From Fimenecus sp045545735 (GTDB lineage Bacteria; Bacillota; Clostridia; Oscillospirales; Acutalibacteraceae): a DNA stretch of 22,445 bases. The stretch is from contig JAZQBM010000014.1 of assembly GCA_045545735.1 (NCBI GenBank), forward strand, positions 1-22,445, read 5' to 3'. The notes beneath the pieces were generated by a model. That model ran no database searches, was not told the origin of the DNA, and saw nothing but the letters and a program-made list of their open reading frames with translations. Positions 1-8,451 of the stretch are shown one piece after another. Position numbers and translations under genes: made by a program. Numbering within the stretch: position 1 is the first letter of the stretch; the number at the start of each line of letters is the position of its first letter.

Positions 1-3000
1 GCTTTCTCGAACAATGAGTAAAGTGTTGAATTGTCAGAAATATCGTATGTGTATTCTGTATTATTGAAATCTTTTAATACTTTTTGTTTTTCATTTTCGG
101 TTAACACAGAAATATATTTGATTTGTTTAGTTTCATCAAGACATTGAGTGAGAATTGAGTTGTATGAAGCAATGAACTTGTTAATTGTGTCTTCTTTGTA
201 AAGGTCTGTGCAGTATTCGACCATTAAGATAACATCATCTTTTCTTGGCATAATGTTAAGGTTTAAGTCACACTTAACACCTGTAAGAGAAACAGGTAAA
301 ACTTCAGCCTTTTTATCACCAAAGATAATGTTGGTCATCTGTTCGCCCTGATAAGCAAACATAACATCAAAGATTGGATTTCTGTTGATTGAAGAAATGT
401 TGAGTTTTTTAACGAGTTCACCGAATGGATAGTTCTGGTTATCTATTGCAGAAATTGAGTTTTCTTTGATTTCCTGCATAAGTGTATTTACTGTTTTTTT
501 ACCATCAGTGTTGTTTCTAAGCACAACAGTATTAACAAACATACCTATGGTGTTAAGGAATTTACTTGTTCGTCCACTTATCGGCATACCTACACATATA
601 TCTTCATTAGTTGAATATTTAGAAAGAAGAATGTTGTAGCAAGCCATGTAGAACACATAAGGTGTAATATTAAGTTGCTTGCATTTTTCTATGATATTTT
701 CGTGTGTTTTAATATCGATAAGTTCATAGATTTGAGAACCTGCAAATGATTGTTTTTCAGGTCTATCGTAGTCTGTTTTAAGTTCAAGTATATTAATTTC
801 ATCATTGAATATGTTTAACCAATACTCTTCATTGTCTTCTGTATATGAACTTGTAACTGCAAATTCACCATACTGAACAGTCTTGTTTAATTCTCTGCCC
901 ATATACAGTTCGTTAAGTTCATCATAGAAAATAGACATGGATTCACCGTCAGTTATGATATGGTGAGTAACTATCATAACTGTGTTTTCATAATATCCAA
1001 CACGGAGAAGAGGGGAGTTACTTAAATCAAACGGTGTGTTGAAAAGTGAAATATCGTTACTTGTAAGTTTCGTTACTTCTACTTTGCCTGTTTCATCAAC
1101 AACTTGAACAATCTGTCCATCTCTGTTTTCAAAATGAGTTCTTAAGCTTTCGTGACGGGCAACTAGTTTGTTGATTGCATCTTGAAGTTTTTCTACATTT
1201 AATTTTTCTACTTTGAAAGCAGAAGGAATATTGTAGTGAACAGATAGTGGACTCATTAACTGAGAAGTATATACACGCATCTGTGCAGAGGTGGCAGGGA
1301 TAACAGAATCATAGAAAATTGTTTCTTTCTCTATTGTTTTTACTGTCAACAACTTTGCAAGTTCCTGAATGTTAAGTGCTTCAAAGATAGCTTTAACATT
1401 TACCGTATAGCCATTATCCTCAAGTTCACTTGTCAGTTCAATAGATTTAAGGGAGTCACCGCCTAAATCGAAGAAATTATCCAATACACTTACCTTATCA
1501 CAATCAAGAACGATTTTTATTGCTTCTGTAAGTATTGTTTCTTCTTTTGTCTGCGGTGCAACATACTCTGTATTCGCAGATATGTTATTCAAATCTATCT
1601 GTGGAAGAGCGTTTCTGTTAATCTTACCGCTTGAAGTGAGTGGCATTTCTTCAATATGTGTGAAGATGTGTGGTACCATATATTTAGGAAGTTTTGCTGA
1701 AAGAATTTTTCTAAACACTCTTGCACTTGTTTCTTTACCTGTATAGAAGGCACAGATATATTGTCTGTTTTCGTCATCATTGCGAACTGTTGCTACACAG
1801 AGTTCAACACCGTCGATTGATGCAATAGCATTTTCAATTTCTCCAAGTTCGATTCTTAATCCTCTGATTTTAACCTGGAAGTCGTTTCTACCCACATAAC
1901 AAATATTACCGTCTTCTCTCCAGTAAGCAAGGTCACCGGTTTTGTAGAGTTTACCTTCGCCGAATGGGTTATCTATGAACTTTTCGTTGGTGAGTTCAGG
2001 TTGGTTGAGATAGCCTGCTCCTACACCGTCGCCAGCAATGCAAATTTCTCCCGTTACCCCTATGGGCACAAGATTCATATGTTTATCTGTGATATATATT
2101 TGTGTGTTTGCTATCGGTTTGCCGATGTGTATATCTAACCCCTCGGACCTATTCAGTTTTCCTCCCATATTCCAAACGCTACATTCGCTAGGACCAATAG
2201 GATTATAAACTTGTGCATCAGGAGATTTTTTATACATCTGGTCAAGTAATTCTTGTGTTAATGGTTCACCAGATGTGCAAATGCAAGAGAGATTTTTTAA
2301 TGCAGAACAATCATGTTTATTGTTAAAATATATTTTGAGACGCGTAGGCGTTGTCATTACTACATTTATATTGTTCTTAACTAAAACATTTAAAAACAAC
2401 TCTTGAATTGTGCTTTCGTTATCATCGAGAATAATAGTTGTAAATCCATTGGTTAAGGGGAGTAGTGTCTCTGCTATAAAATAGTCAAAAGACGCACTAT
2501 TCACACAGGCAAAGATTGGAACTTTAATGGTGTGCAACGTTTCAAGAGTATTGTTGTTTATGCAGAAATTTAAAAGGCCTTTACCTGTAAGCAAGCAACC
2601 CTTTGGGGTTCCTGTGCTACCCGATGTATAGATAATATAACAACTATCCAAATTTTTAACAGTATGTGCAGATTTAACTGGAACTACTGCCTCAAAGACG
2701 TCTGCACGAACAACATTTCCGTTGATTGTAGCGTTATCTAACTCGTCTGAAATTAAAATTTTAACATCACAGTCCGTATACATACGCTGAATACGGTCAA
2801 GAGGAAATCGCTTATCAACCGGTAAAAAAACAGCTCCGATTTTTAACACTGCCAACTGAAAAGCAATGATTTTGTAACTTCTTTCCAAATGAATAGCTAC
2901 AACATCATTTTCTTTTATGCCGAGAGATACTAACTTGTTTGAATATTCTTCAACCAATGCTTTTAATTTTGAATATGAGAATGAAAAGTTTTTAAAGACA

Positions 3001-4358
3001 ACAGCAATGTTATCAGGAGCTTTTTCAGTTTGCTCTTCAAAGAGTTCGTAAACACATTTATCTTGTGAATAGCTTTTAGCCGTGTCGTTGAAACTCTCAA
3101 GTTTGTCTTTATCCAAAGGAAAGAGTCTGGTTTCAGATATTTTTTCGTTTGGATTGTCTAATGCGGCTTTTATTAAAGAGCGTACGGAGTGATGCATCTC
3201 GTCAATATGCTTTTCTGTAAATTTTTCTAATTGATAACTGTAGCATATATTATAACAACCGTTTTGTTCGTGGTCATCAACTTGAACAGCGATGCTGTCA
3301 GCCTGTTTATCGCTGTGGAACCAATTTGAAGTAGTATTTTCTAAAGTTTTTACATTAAGAAAACTATATGTAAAATCATAAAGTTTGTCAGATGTGCCAT
3401 AAAGGTTAGAGGAATCTTTTAAGAATTGCATGTAGGAATATCTCTGATGACGGAATGCCGAAAAGACTTTTTCTGCAGTATTTGAACAAACGCTTATATA
3501 CGTTGACTCGTCATTAATTGAAAACCCAATAGGCACAACATTGACAAATGTGCCAAGCATATTCTCTTCATGGACATTAAATCTGTTAAGAACAGGAGTG
3601 CCAATGAAAAAGCTATCTTTTCCTGTTGTGCGTGCATAGTGAAGGGCGAGCATTGAGAAAATAAAAACATATTCAGAAATATTGTGGTTCTCGCAAAACG
3701 CATGAATTTTAGCTGATAATTCATCATCTAACGCAAATCTTTTTCTTGCTACGTTGATGTTTGAACTTTCTTTTTGTGAATATAGATTTATTTCATAATT
3801 TTCATATTCGTTAAGCCAGTATTTTTTATCCCTCTCATATCTTTTAGAACTTTCATAAACTTTTTCAGTTTCCAGATACTCGTCGTATGAATAGGTTAGA
3901 ATATCTCGTTCTTCGCACAGATATCTTCCTATACATCGATTGATAAGAACAAAAGATGTAGCATCACAGATTATGTGGTGGACAAGGCAGAATGAACCCA
4001 ATTTCCCGTTTACATCAAGGACAAACAACTTGAATAATTTGCCATATATATCTAGTGGTTTTTTATATTCTTCCTGTACCCAGTTGTTGTATTCCTCTTG
4101 TGAGTTGAATTTTAATACGGGAACATCAAATGAATTTTCATCTTTTTGAATAATCTGCATTGGAATTCCGTTTGTTTCGACAATTCGGGTGTGCATAATA
4201 TCAAAACGACGCAAAACGAACTTGATAGCCTCTTTAGCAGCCTCTATTGAAACAGGAAAGTTCCAAAATACATCACCAGCAATATTGTTGATGCTGCTAT
4301 TTTCATAGAATTTAGAAGTATAGTAAATTGATTCTTGTGATTTACTAAGTCGTTTCAT
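1..4358 (-). CDS. Nonribosomal peptide synthetase, C-A-PCP-C-(A...), partial (3' end beyond window)
   Basis: Assembly-line enzyme that activates amino acids as adenylates, loads them on a phosphopantetheine arm and forms peptide bonds. About 1,452 codons are visible. I translated the motif-bearing stretches and saw no stop. Domain 1 is condensation (residues ~1-430) with HHIICDA at 127-133 and RHQRYSYMQFL near its end. Domain 2 is adenylation (~440-915) with TSGSTGTPKG from 578, core FDYFIAETL, IGPSE, and Lys912 in SGKINRNALP. Domain 3 is a carrier with GGDSL, phosphopantetheine Ser969. Domain 4 is a second condensation domain (~1005-1440) with HHIITDG from His1132. The last residues visible lead into what looks like a second adenylation domain. 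The start is an ATG 5 nt after a near-perfect GGAGGTG ribosome site. A condensation domain at the very N terminus, next to a divergent acyl ligase and carrier protein, suggests a starter domain taking an acyl group. The substrate and release domain are unknown. NRPS identity is certain; lipopeptide product is inference. Confidence 0.95.
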   Translation of the reverse strand, partial: MKRLSKSQESIYYTSKFYENSSINNIAGDVFWNFPVSIEAAKEAIKFVLRRFDIMHTRIVETNGIPMQIIQKDENSFDVPVLKFNSQEEYNNWVQEEYKKPLDIYGKLFKLFVLDVNGKLGSFCLVHHIICDATSFVLINRCIGRYLCEERDILTYSYDEYLETEKVYESSKRYERDKKYWLNEYENYEINLYSQKESSNINVARKRFALDDELSAKIHAFCENHNISEYVFIFSMLALHYARTTGKDSFFIGTPVLNRFNVHEENMLGTFVNVVPIGFSINDESTYISVCSNTAEKVFSAFRHQRYSYMQFLKDSSNLYGTSDKLYDFTYSFLNVKTLENTTSNWFHSDKQADSIAVQVDDHEQNGCYNICYSYQLEKFTEKHIDEMHHSVRSLIKAALDNPNEKISETRLFPLDKDKLESFNDTAKSYSQDKCVYELFEEQTEKAPDNIAVVFKNFSFSYSKLKALVEEYSNKLVSLGIKENDVVAIHLERSYKIIAFQLAVLKIGAVFLPVDKRFPLDRIQRMYTDCDVKILISDELDNATINGNVVRADVFEAVVPVKSAHTVKNLDSCYIIYTSGSTGTPKGCLLTGKGLLNFCINNNTLETLHTIKVPIFACVNSASFDYFIAETLLPLTNGFTTIILDDNESTIQELFLNVLVKNNINVVMTTPTRLKIYFNNKHDCSALKNLSCICTSGEPLTQELLDQMYKKSPDAQVYNPIGPSECSVWNMGGKLNRSEGLDIHIGKPIANTQIYITDKHMNLVPIGVTGEICIAGDGVGAGYLNQPELTNEKFIDNPFGEGKLYKTGDLAYWREDGNICYVGRNDFQVKIRGLRIELGEIENAIASIDGVELCVATVRNDDENRQYICAFYTGKETSARVFRKILSAKLPKYMVPHIFTHIEEMPLTSSGKINRNALPQIDLNNISANTEYVAPQTKEETILTEAIKIVLDCDKVSVLDNFFDLGGDSLKSIELTSELEDNGYTVNVKAIFEALNIQELAKLLTVKTIEKETIFYDSVIPATSAQMRVYTSQLMSPLSVHYNIPSAFKVEKLNVEKLQDAINKLVARHESLRTHFENRDGQIVQVVDETGKVEVTKLTSNDISLFNTPFDLSNSPLLRVGYYENTVMIVTHHIITDGESMSIFYDELNELYMGRELNKTVQYGEFAVTSSYTEDNEEYWLNIFNDEINILELKTDYDRPEKQSFAGSQIYELIDIKTHENIIEKCKQLNITPYVFYMACYNILLSKYSTNEDICVGMPISGRTSKFLNTIGMFVNTVVLRNNTDGKKTVNTLMQEIKENSISAIDNQNYPFGELVKKLNISSINRNPIFDVMFAYQGEQMTNIIFGDKKAEVLPVSLTGVKCDLNLNIMPRKDDVILMVEYCTDLYKEDTINKFIASYNSILTQCLDETKQIKYISVLTENEKQKVLKDFNNTEYTYDISDNSTLYSLFEK

Positions 4359-4392
4359 ATTATCACCTCCAAATGCGAACATATATAAAATA

Positions 4393-4421
4393 ATTATATT
4401 ATATTCGGCAAAAACAGTCAA
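4393..4421 (-). promoter_or_regulatory. Predicted sigmaA promoter of the NRPS gene
   Basis: On the minus strand, TTGACT (4421-4416) and a perfect TATAAT (4398-4393) are separated by exactly 17 nt. Transcription would start near 4386, giving a leader of about 28 nt that contains the strong ribosome site. Seen directly; function is inferred. Confidence 0.75.
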
Positions 4422-4430
4422 GCATAACGA

Positions 4431-4455
4431 TTTATTTTGTGGAAGTTTATGTGGA
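4431..4455 (+). repeat. Tandem imperfect direct repeat between the two divergent promoters
   Basis: TTTATTTTGTGGA (4431-4443) is followed by TTTATGTGGA (4446-4455). The two copies share TTTAT and GTGGA and differ by a 3-nt insertion. They lie between the -35 boxes of the NRPS and acyl ligase promoters, where one regulator could control both. They may also be chance in AT-rich DNA. Confidence 0.3.
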
Positions 4456-4459
4456 TATA

Positions 4460-4488
4460 TTGATTTTAATACGCAAAACTGATATAAT
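4460..4488 (+). promoter_or_regulatory. Predicted sigmaA promoter of the acyl-ligase/ACP operon
   Basis: TTGATT (4460-4465), a 17-nt spacer, then a perfect TATAAT (4483-4488). It lies 34 nt before the TTG start of the acyl ligase. It diverges from the NRPS promoter, with 38 nt between the two -35 boxes. Confidence 0.75.
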
Positions 4489-4521
4489 TAAGTCCATAAG
4501 ATACAGAAGGAGGTAGTACCC

Positions 4522-6219
4522 TTGAAAAGAAAGCCTAGTATTTGGCATGATTACAAAGAGTGCATAGCATGGAAAGACTCTTTTCCAGAGTGTTCTATGT
4601 ATGAGTTGGTAAACAAAAAAGCAAAAGAGTGTCCTAATAACTATGCAATAGAGTTTGAAGGGAAGAAAACAACATATAAGCAGTTGTTTCAACAAATAGA
4701 TTTTTTTGCTCAGGTACTCATTGCAAATGGAATTAAAAAGGGAGATTGCATATCGGTTATTTCAATAAACACTCCTCAGGTTATTGTGATGATTTATGCA
4801 GCTAACAGAATTGGTGCTGTAGTAAATATGATTCACCCTTTACTTTCTCCTATAGAAATGAAAAATTTCATTCAAAATACAAATAGCGTTGCTATTTTGA
4901 TTTTGGACCAAATTTATCCTAAATTAGAAAAGGTCGAATGGGATGACGGATTCAACCCTACAATTATTTTAACGCGTATAGTAGATGCTTTGCCGGTAGT
5001 TATTAAACCACTTTTCTTAATGAAGGCAAAAATCAACATTACATTAAATCCAAATCACAAAACGGTATATTGGAACGACTATATTAACAAGTCAAATGCA
5101 AAAAACACTGTTTTGCCGGCAGATACCGGCAAAGCAAGTGATTTAGCGATGATTATGTATAGCGGTGGTACATCGGGTACACCAAAAGGTGTTATGCTTT
5201 CAAATCTGAATTTAAATAGCTATGCTGTTATCTCTTATGAAACTACAAGTACGGTTAATCCTGTGGGAAAGAAGTCTTTGGCGATTCTTCCGTTGTTCCA
5301 TGGATTTGGCTTTGGTTCTTGTATTCACGGAAGTTTAACTCAGGGGGTTCACATTGTTCTTTTGCCAAAATTTGAGTTTAAGAAAAGCATAGATGTTGTG
5401 TTCAAGAGAAAGGTTAACTTTATAAATGCGGTTCCAGCTTTTTATGAAGCGATGATAAGAAGTCCATATATGGAAAACAATGACTTGTCATTTCTTGAGA
5501 ATTTGTTTTGTGGCGGAGATAAACTGCAAAAGAGTCTTCATGACAGATTGCGTAAACTCTTGAAGGACGGAAATTCACCATCTGCATTTTTTGAAGGATA
5601 TGGTCAGACAGAGTGTGTTGCTGGTTGTATTGTTACTCCATATTTCGCTATGAATGCTGGTAGTGTTGGAATGGCTTTGCCAGATGTGGAAACAAAAATA
5701 GTCAATCCAGGTACACAAGAAGAAATTCCTAATGGTGAAGATGGTGAACTTTGCATTTGTTCTCCTCTTGTAATGATGGGGTATTATAAAAACGAAGAGG
5801 AAACAAAGAAAGCACTTCAGGTGCATGATGATGGTAAAACATGGCTCCACACAGGTGATATGTTTTCAAGAGATGATGATGGGTTCTTCTATTTCAAGCA
5901 GAGAATATCCCGAATGGTTATTTCTGCAGGTTATAATGTTTATGTTACACAAATGGAAAGAATTATTGCTGGGTGCGACGAAGTTTCGCAGTGTTGTGTT
6001 GTGGGTATTGCAGATAGGGCTTTAGGCCAGAAAATTAGAGCTTATATTGTTCCTGCAAAGCCTGAAATTGATGATGAAAAATTAAAGGAAATAGTAATGG
6101 AAAAATGCAGAAATAATCTTGCTGAATATTCATTGCCTCATGAAATTCGTCTCATTGCCAAATTGCCATTGACAAACATTGGCAAAATCGACTACAAAAC
6201 ATTGGAAAACGAAGAATAA
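4522..6219 (+). CDS. Acyl-AMP ligase / acyl-CoA synthetase family enzyme (likely lipo-initiation)
   Basis: ANL-superfamily adenylating enzyme of 565 residues. It converts a carboxylic acid and ATP to an acyl adenylate, then transfers the acyl group to CoA or a carrier protein. Visible motifs are the P-loop YSGGTSGTPKG (~213-223), YGQTE (~360-364), the hinge region near RISRMVISAGYN, and catalytic Lys555 in NIGKIDY. The small hydrophobic segments look like part of the fold rather than membrane anchors. The start is TTG, chosen because AAGGAGG lies 8 nt upstream. A carrier protein gene follows after 10 nt and an NRPS opens with a condensation domain across the spacer. I infer that it loads an acyl chain on that carrier, as DptE/DptF do in daptomycin assembly. 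It could instead make acyl-CoA. The sequence does not settle FAAL versus CoA ligase or the chain length. Confidence 0.88.
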   Translation: MKRKPSIWHDYKECIAWKDSFPECSMYELVNKKAKECPNNYAIEFEGKKTTYKQLFQQIDFFAQVLIANGIKKGDCISVISINTPQVIVMIYAANRIGAVVNMIHPLLSPIEMKNFIQNTNSVAILILDQIYPKLEKVEWDDGFNPTIILTRIVDALPVVIKPLFLMKAKINITLNPNHKTVYWNDYINKSNAKNTVLPADTGKASDLAMIMYSGGTSGTPKGVMLSNLNLNSYAVISYETTSTVNPVGKKSLAILPLFHGFGFGSCIHGSLTQGVHIVLLPKFEFKKSIDVVFKRKVNFINAVPAFYEAMIRSPYMENNDLSFLENLFCGGDKLQKSLHDRLRKLLKDGNSPSAFFEGYGQTECVAGCIVTPYFAMNAGSVGMALPDVETKIVNPGTQEEIPNGEDGELCICSPLVMMGYYKNEEETKKALQVHDDGKTWLHTGDMFSRDDDGFFYFKQRISRMVISAGYNVYVTQMERIIAGCDEVSQCCVVGIADRALGQKIRAYIVPAKPEIDDEKLKEIVMEKCRNNLAEYSLPHEIRLIAKLPLTNIGKIDYKTLENEE

Positions 6220-6229
6220 GGAGTATGTT

Positions 6230-6457
6230 ATGGAAGAAAGAATGAAAAAAATATTTTTCGAGTTGACTGGCAGAGACGGCACAGAAATAACATTGAAAAC
6301 AAAACTTAACAAAATGGGGCTAAACTCATTGAGCCTTGTTGAGATGGTATGTGCTATTGAAGATGAATTCGATATTGAAATTCCCAACTCGGTAATTCTT
6401 AAATTCAAAACAGTAGGCGATGTTGCAAAATATATTGAGAAAAATGCTAACCTGTAA
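6230..6457 (+). CDS. Stand-alone acyl carrier protein
   Basis: A 75-residue carrier protein. The predicted phosphopantetheine attachment is Ser33 in GLNSL. Most carriers have DSL here, so Asn at the -1 position is a variant. The rest fits a small four-helix acidic carrier (VEMVCAIEDEFDIEIP, then a TVGDVAKYIE helix). The ATG at 6230 is chosen because TAAGGAG, overlapping the ligase stop, sits 6 nt upstream. An in-frame TTG further up lies inside the ligase gene with no ribosome site. It is the second gene of the acyl ligase operon and is the likely acceptor of the activated acyl group for delivery to the NRPS starter domain. No phosphopantetheinyl transferase gene is in the window. Confidence 0.85.
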   Translation: MEERMKKIFFELTGRDGTEITLKTKLNKMGLNSLSLVEMVCAIEDEFDIEIPNSVILKFKTVGDVAKYIEKNANL

Positions 6458-6465
6458 ATAAAATC

Positions 6466-6500
6466 AAAAACCACTCATTCATACGAATGAGTGGTTTTTT
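6466..6500. terminator. Bidirectional intrinsic terminator
   Basis: A perfect stem pairs AAAAACCACTCATTC (6466-6480) with its complement (6485-6499) across an ATAC loop. It has a T run on the right and an A run on the left, so it works for both strands. It lies just after the ACP stop and about 28 nt past the stop of the convergent glycosyltransferase-like gene. Confidence 0.92.
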
Positions 6501-6527
6501 GTAGTATTATTTTTGGTTAGATTTGTT

Positions 6528-8354
6528 CTACTCTTGAACAGTTAAGAGTATTCCGCATGAAAGTTCTTCCTGAGTGAAGGAGAACATTTCACTTAAATCG
6601 TTTATTTTTTTCTGAGTGTATGAATTATAATCTTTATATTCTAAAAATATGTTGCAGCGTGTCGTGGTCGTACATATATAGTGACAGCTCAAATAAATGT
6701 ATTTTGGCTTTTTATCAGGATTGTTGTTGTAATAGGACTTTAATCGCGAAATGTCAAGAAAATCGGTGTAGACGGAATACCCGGCAAATGGGCGGTCAAT
6801 ATATAAATTCAGCCAACTGAATTGTGAGACAATCAATACATTGTCATCATCATTACTACGCTCTTTCAAAATGTCTAAATCATTTAAAGAGGATACATAG
6901 TGGTTGTAGTATCTATCTTTAAGATAAAGTCCTGCATAAGGTCCGGTGGTTACCCTATTGTCTTCTTGTGGGTTTACTATTTTGCCTGTGGAGTACATAA
7001 AAAATTGGAAACATATTTGAAGACAGATTGCAATGCAAATTGCACGCTTACAGATGACTTTGAAATTACCAGGAGTATTTTCCTTATTCGCATCTACTTT
7101 GCGAATTTCATTGTAAAAGTCCATAATAAAAAAGACTCCGGCGATATTGCTTATTACAAGAACCCAGCATGAAGTTAAATCAACACCACTTGCAAAATAT
7201 TGAATAATCGTGGCAATAATTCCTGGAATCCACATACATCTAAAAAGCTTATGATTCTTGTTTTCTGTAAAAACGTAACAAACGCTTGAAATTATTGTAA
7301 GCGGAGGCGTTATAACAAAAGAATATATATTACCTATGGTTGAACAGATTCCAAGCATAATTGTTATAGATATAATAAGTGAACTTGATATATAAAAGGC
7401 AATATGTTTTAAGTTTCTTCTTTTTTTATCCAATCGAATTGCAAGATATAAAAATGGCAACAGGAAAACCGAAAATATTTTTGTCTGACCGATGGTAAAA
7501 AGAGATGTTTTAATTTTATTTATAATCAATATATGAATGGAATCGTCAAGGCTGTGTTGGGAGTCGGTAAGAAGGTTGCTGAAATTTTCAATTATACCGG
7601 ATAATGTTCCACCACAAGCAAAAAAGAAAATTATACTTATGATAGCTACAAAAACAACGCCTAAAGTGAATAGTAAGGAACTTTTAAAATTAAAAAATTG
7701 TGCATTCGTTCGTTGATTTCTCCCTGTTGTTTCAGTCGTGTTAGCCCTTTTGTAAAGTCTTGAATGAAGTGGTTTTGCAATACAAAAAACAATATATATC
7801 GGGAATAAAATGCAAAACAAGGGGTTACAAACACAACAACAACCATAGCAAATGCCTGATAATACAAATGTAAAGACATTCGCTTTATTGTCATAAATGT
7901 TAAGAAAAGTAATTGTTAAGGCAAGCAATCCTAACGCAAAAATTGTATTATAACTTAAAGCAAAAAATCTAATAGCGGGTATCTGTGTATAAAAGAGAAA
8001 TGAGGAGATAACTGCCCAATGCTTGTATTTTCTAAAATATGCATATATTCCAATAGTAGCAAAAGTGTGTATGGGTAAATATAAAAACCTCAAAAATAAA
8101 ATAATACCATTGGCAGAGCCTGTCAGTGCTAACCAGATTTGAACAGGAAAGTACAAAAACAATGACGCAAACTGAGTTACATTCCACTCGTGTTGGACAA
8201 GGCTATCTCCGCTTATGAGACGAAGAGCAATTGAAGCATAACAGGATTCATCGGTGAAGTGGTCTGCACTGAAAATGCATAACATATGTAAAACTAATCC
8301 TGCAAGCAGTGCTATTATAAAAAGATAATCATTTTTTTGTAACTTCTTAATCAT
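6528..8354 (-). CDS. Polytopic GT-C type glycosyltransferase-like membrane protein (ArnT/PMT-like)
   Basis: 608 residues with roughly ten or more hydrophobic segments and a C-terminal soluble part of about 120 residues. After the first membrane helix comes HFTDESCYA, with Asp35-Glu36 in the first outer loop. This acidic pair plus a nearby Tyr is typical of GT-C enzymes such as ArnT and protein mannosyltransferases, which use polyprenyl-phosphate sugars outside the membrane. Donor and acceptor cannot be read from the sequence. The start is ATG at 8354 with AAGGAG 7 nt upstream. A GTG 21 nt further up lies inside the tRNA gene and was rejected. The leader starts right after tRNA-Arg and no separate promoter was seen. 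It converges on the ACP gene, so it is probably not part of that cluster. GT-C family assignment is moderately sure. Confidence 0.7.
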   Translation of the reverse strand: MIKKLQKNDYLFIIALLAGLVLHMLCIFSADHFTDESCYASIALRLISGDSLVQHEWNVTQFASLFLYFPVQIWLALTGSANGIILFLRFLYLPIHTFATIGIYAYFRKYKHWAVISSFLFYTQIPAIRFFALSYNTIFALGLLALTITFLNIYDNKANVFTFVLSGICYGCCCVCNPLFCILFPIYIVFCIAKPLHSRLYKRANTTETTGRNQRTNAQFFNFKSSLLFTLGVVFVAIISIIFFFACGGTLSGIIENFSNLLTDSQHSLDDSIHILIINKIKTSLFTIGQTKIFSVFLLPFLYLAIRLDKKRRNLKHIAFYISSSLIISITIMLGICSTIGNIYSFVITPPLTIISSVCYVFTENKNHKLFRCMWIPGIIATIIQYFASGVDLTSCWVLVISNIAGVFFIMDFYNEIRKVDANKENTPGNFKVICKRAICIAICLQICFQFFMYSTGKIVNPQEDNRVTTGPYAGLYLKDRYYNHYVSSLNDLDILKERSNDDDNVLIVSQFSWLNLYIDRPFAGYSVYTDFLDISRLKSYYNNNPDKKPKYIYLSCHYICTTTTRCNIFLEYKDYNSYTQKKINDLSEMFSFTQEELSCGILLTVQE

Positions 8355-8369
8355 AACAAGACTCCTTTT

Positions 8370-8444
8370 TGGCACCCCTTGCGAGAATCGAACTCACATC
8401 TAATCCTTAGGAGGGATTTATTCTATCCATTGAACTAAAGAGGC
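8370..8444 (-). tRNA. tRNA-Arg (anticodon CCT)
   Basis: A 75-nt cloverleaf can be folded by hand. The acceptor is GCCTCTT with AAGGGGT, and the D stem is GTTC/GAAT. The anticodon stem is AATCC/GGATT around loop CTCCTAA, giving anticodon CCT at 8411-8409, which reads AGG. The T stem is GTGAG/CTCGC around TTCGATT. Discriminator G and CCA are encoded. It lies 33 nt after the lipoprotein stop and 15 nt before the start of the membrane glycosyltransferase-like gene, all on the same strand. Confidence 0.95.
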
Positions 8445-8451
8445 ATATTTT

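Noticed and set aside
3940..4149. Plus-strand reading frame opposite the NRPS start
   Set aside because: Antisense to the first condensation domain, no ribosome site, no plausible product.
1..4358. Possible frameshift or internal stop in the NRPS gene
   Set aside because: Motifs of all four domains fall in one frame and no stop was met in the translated stretches, so the gene looks intact up to the edge.
6179..6229. Longer start for the ACP gene (in-frame TTG at 6179)
   Set aside because: It lies within the acyl ligase gene, has no ribosome site, and the ATG at 6230 has TAAGGAG at good spacing.
1..6500. Horizontal transfer of the NRPS cluster from base composition
   Set aside because: It looks more AT-rich than the 12-20 kb region by eye, but I did not compute GC or codon use and saw no integrase, insertion sequence or attachment site.
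8355..8375. GTG start at 8375 for the membrane glycosyltransferase-like gene
   Set aside because: It would begin inside the tRNA. ATG 8354 has AAGGAG 7 nt upstream.
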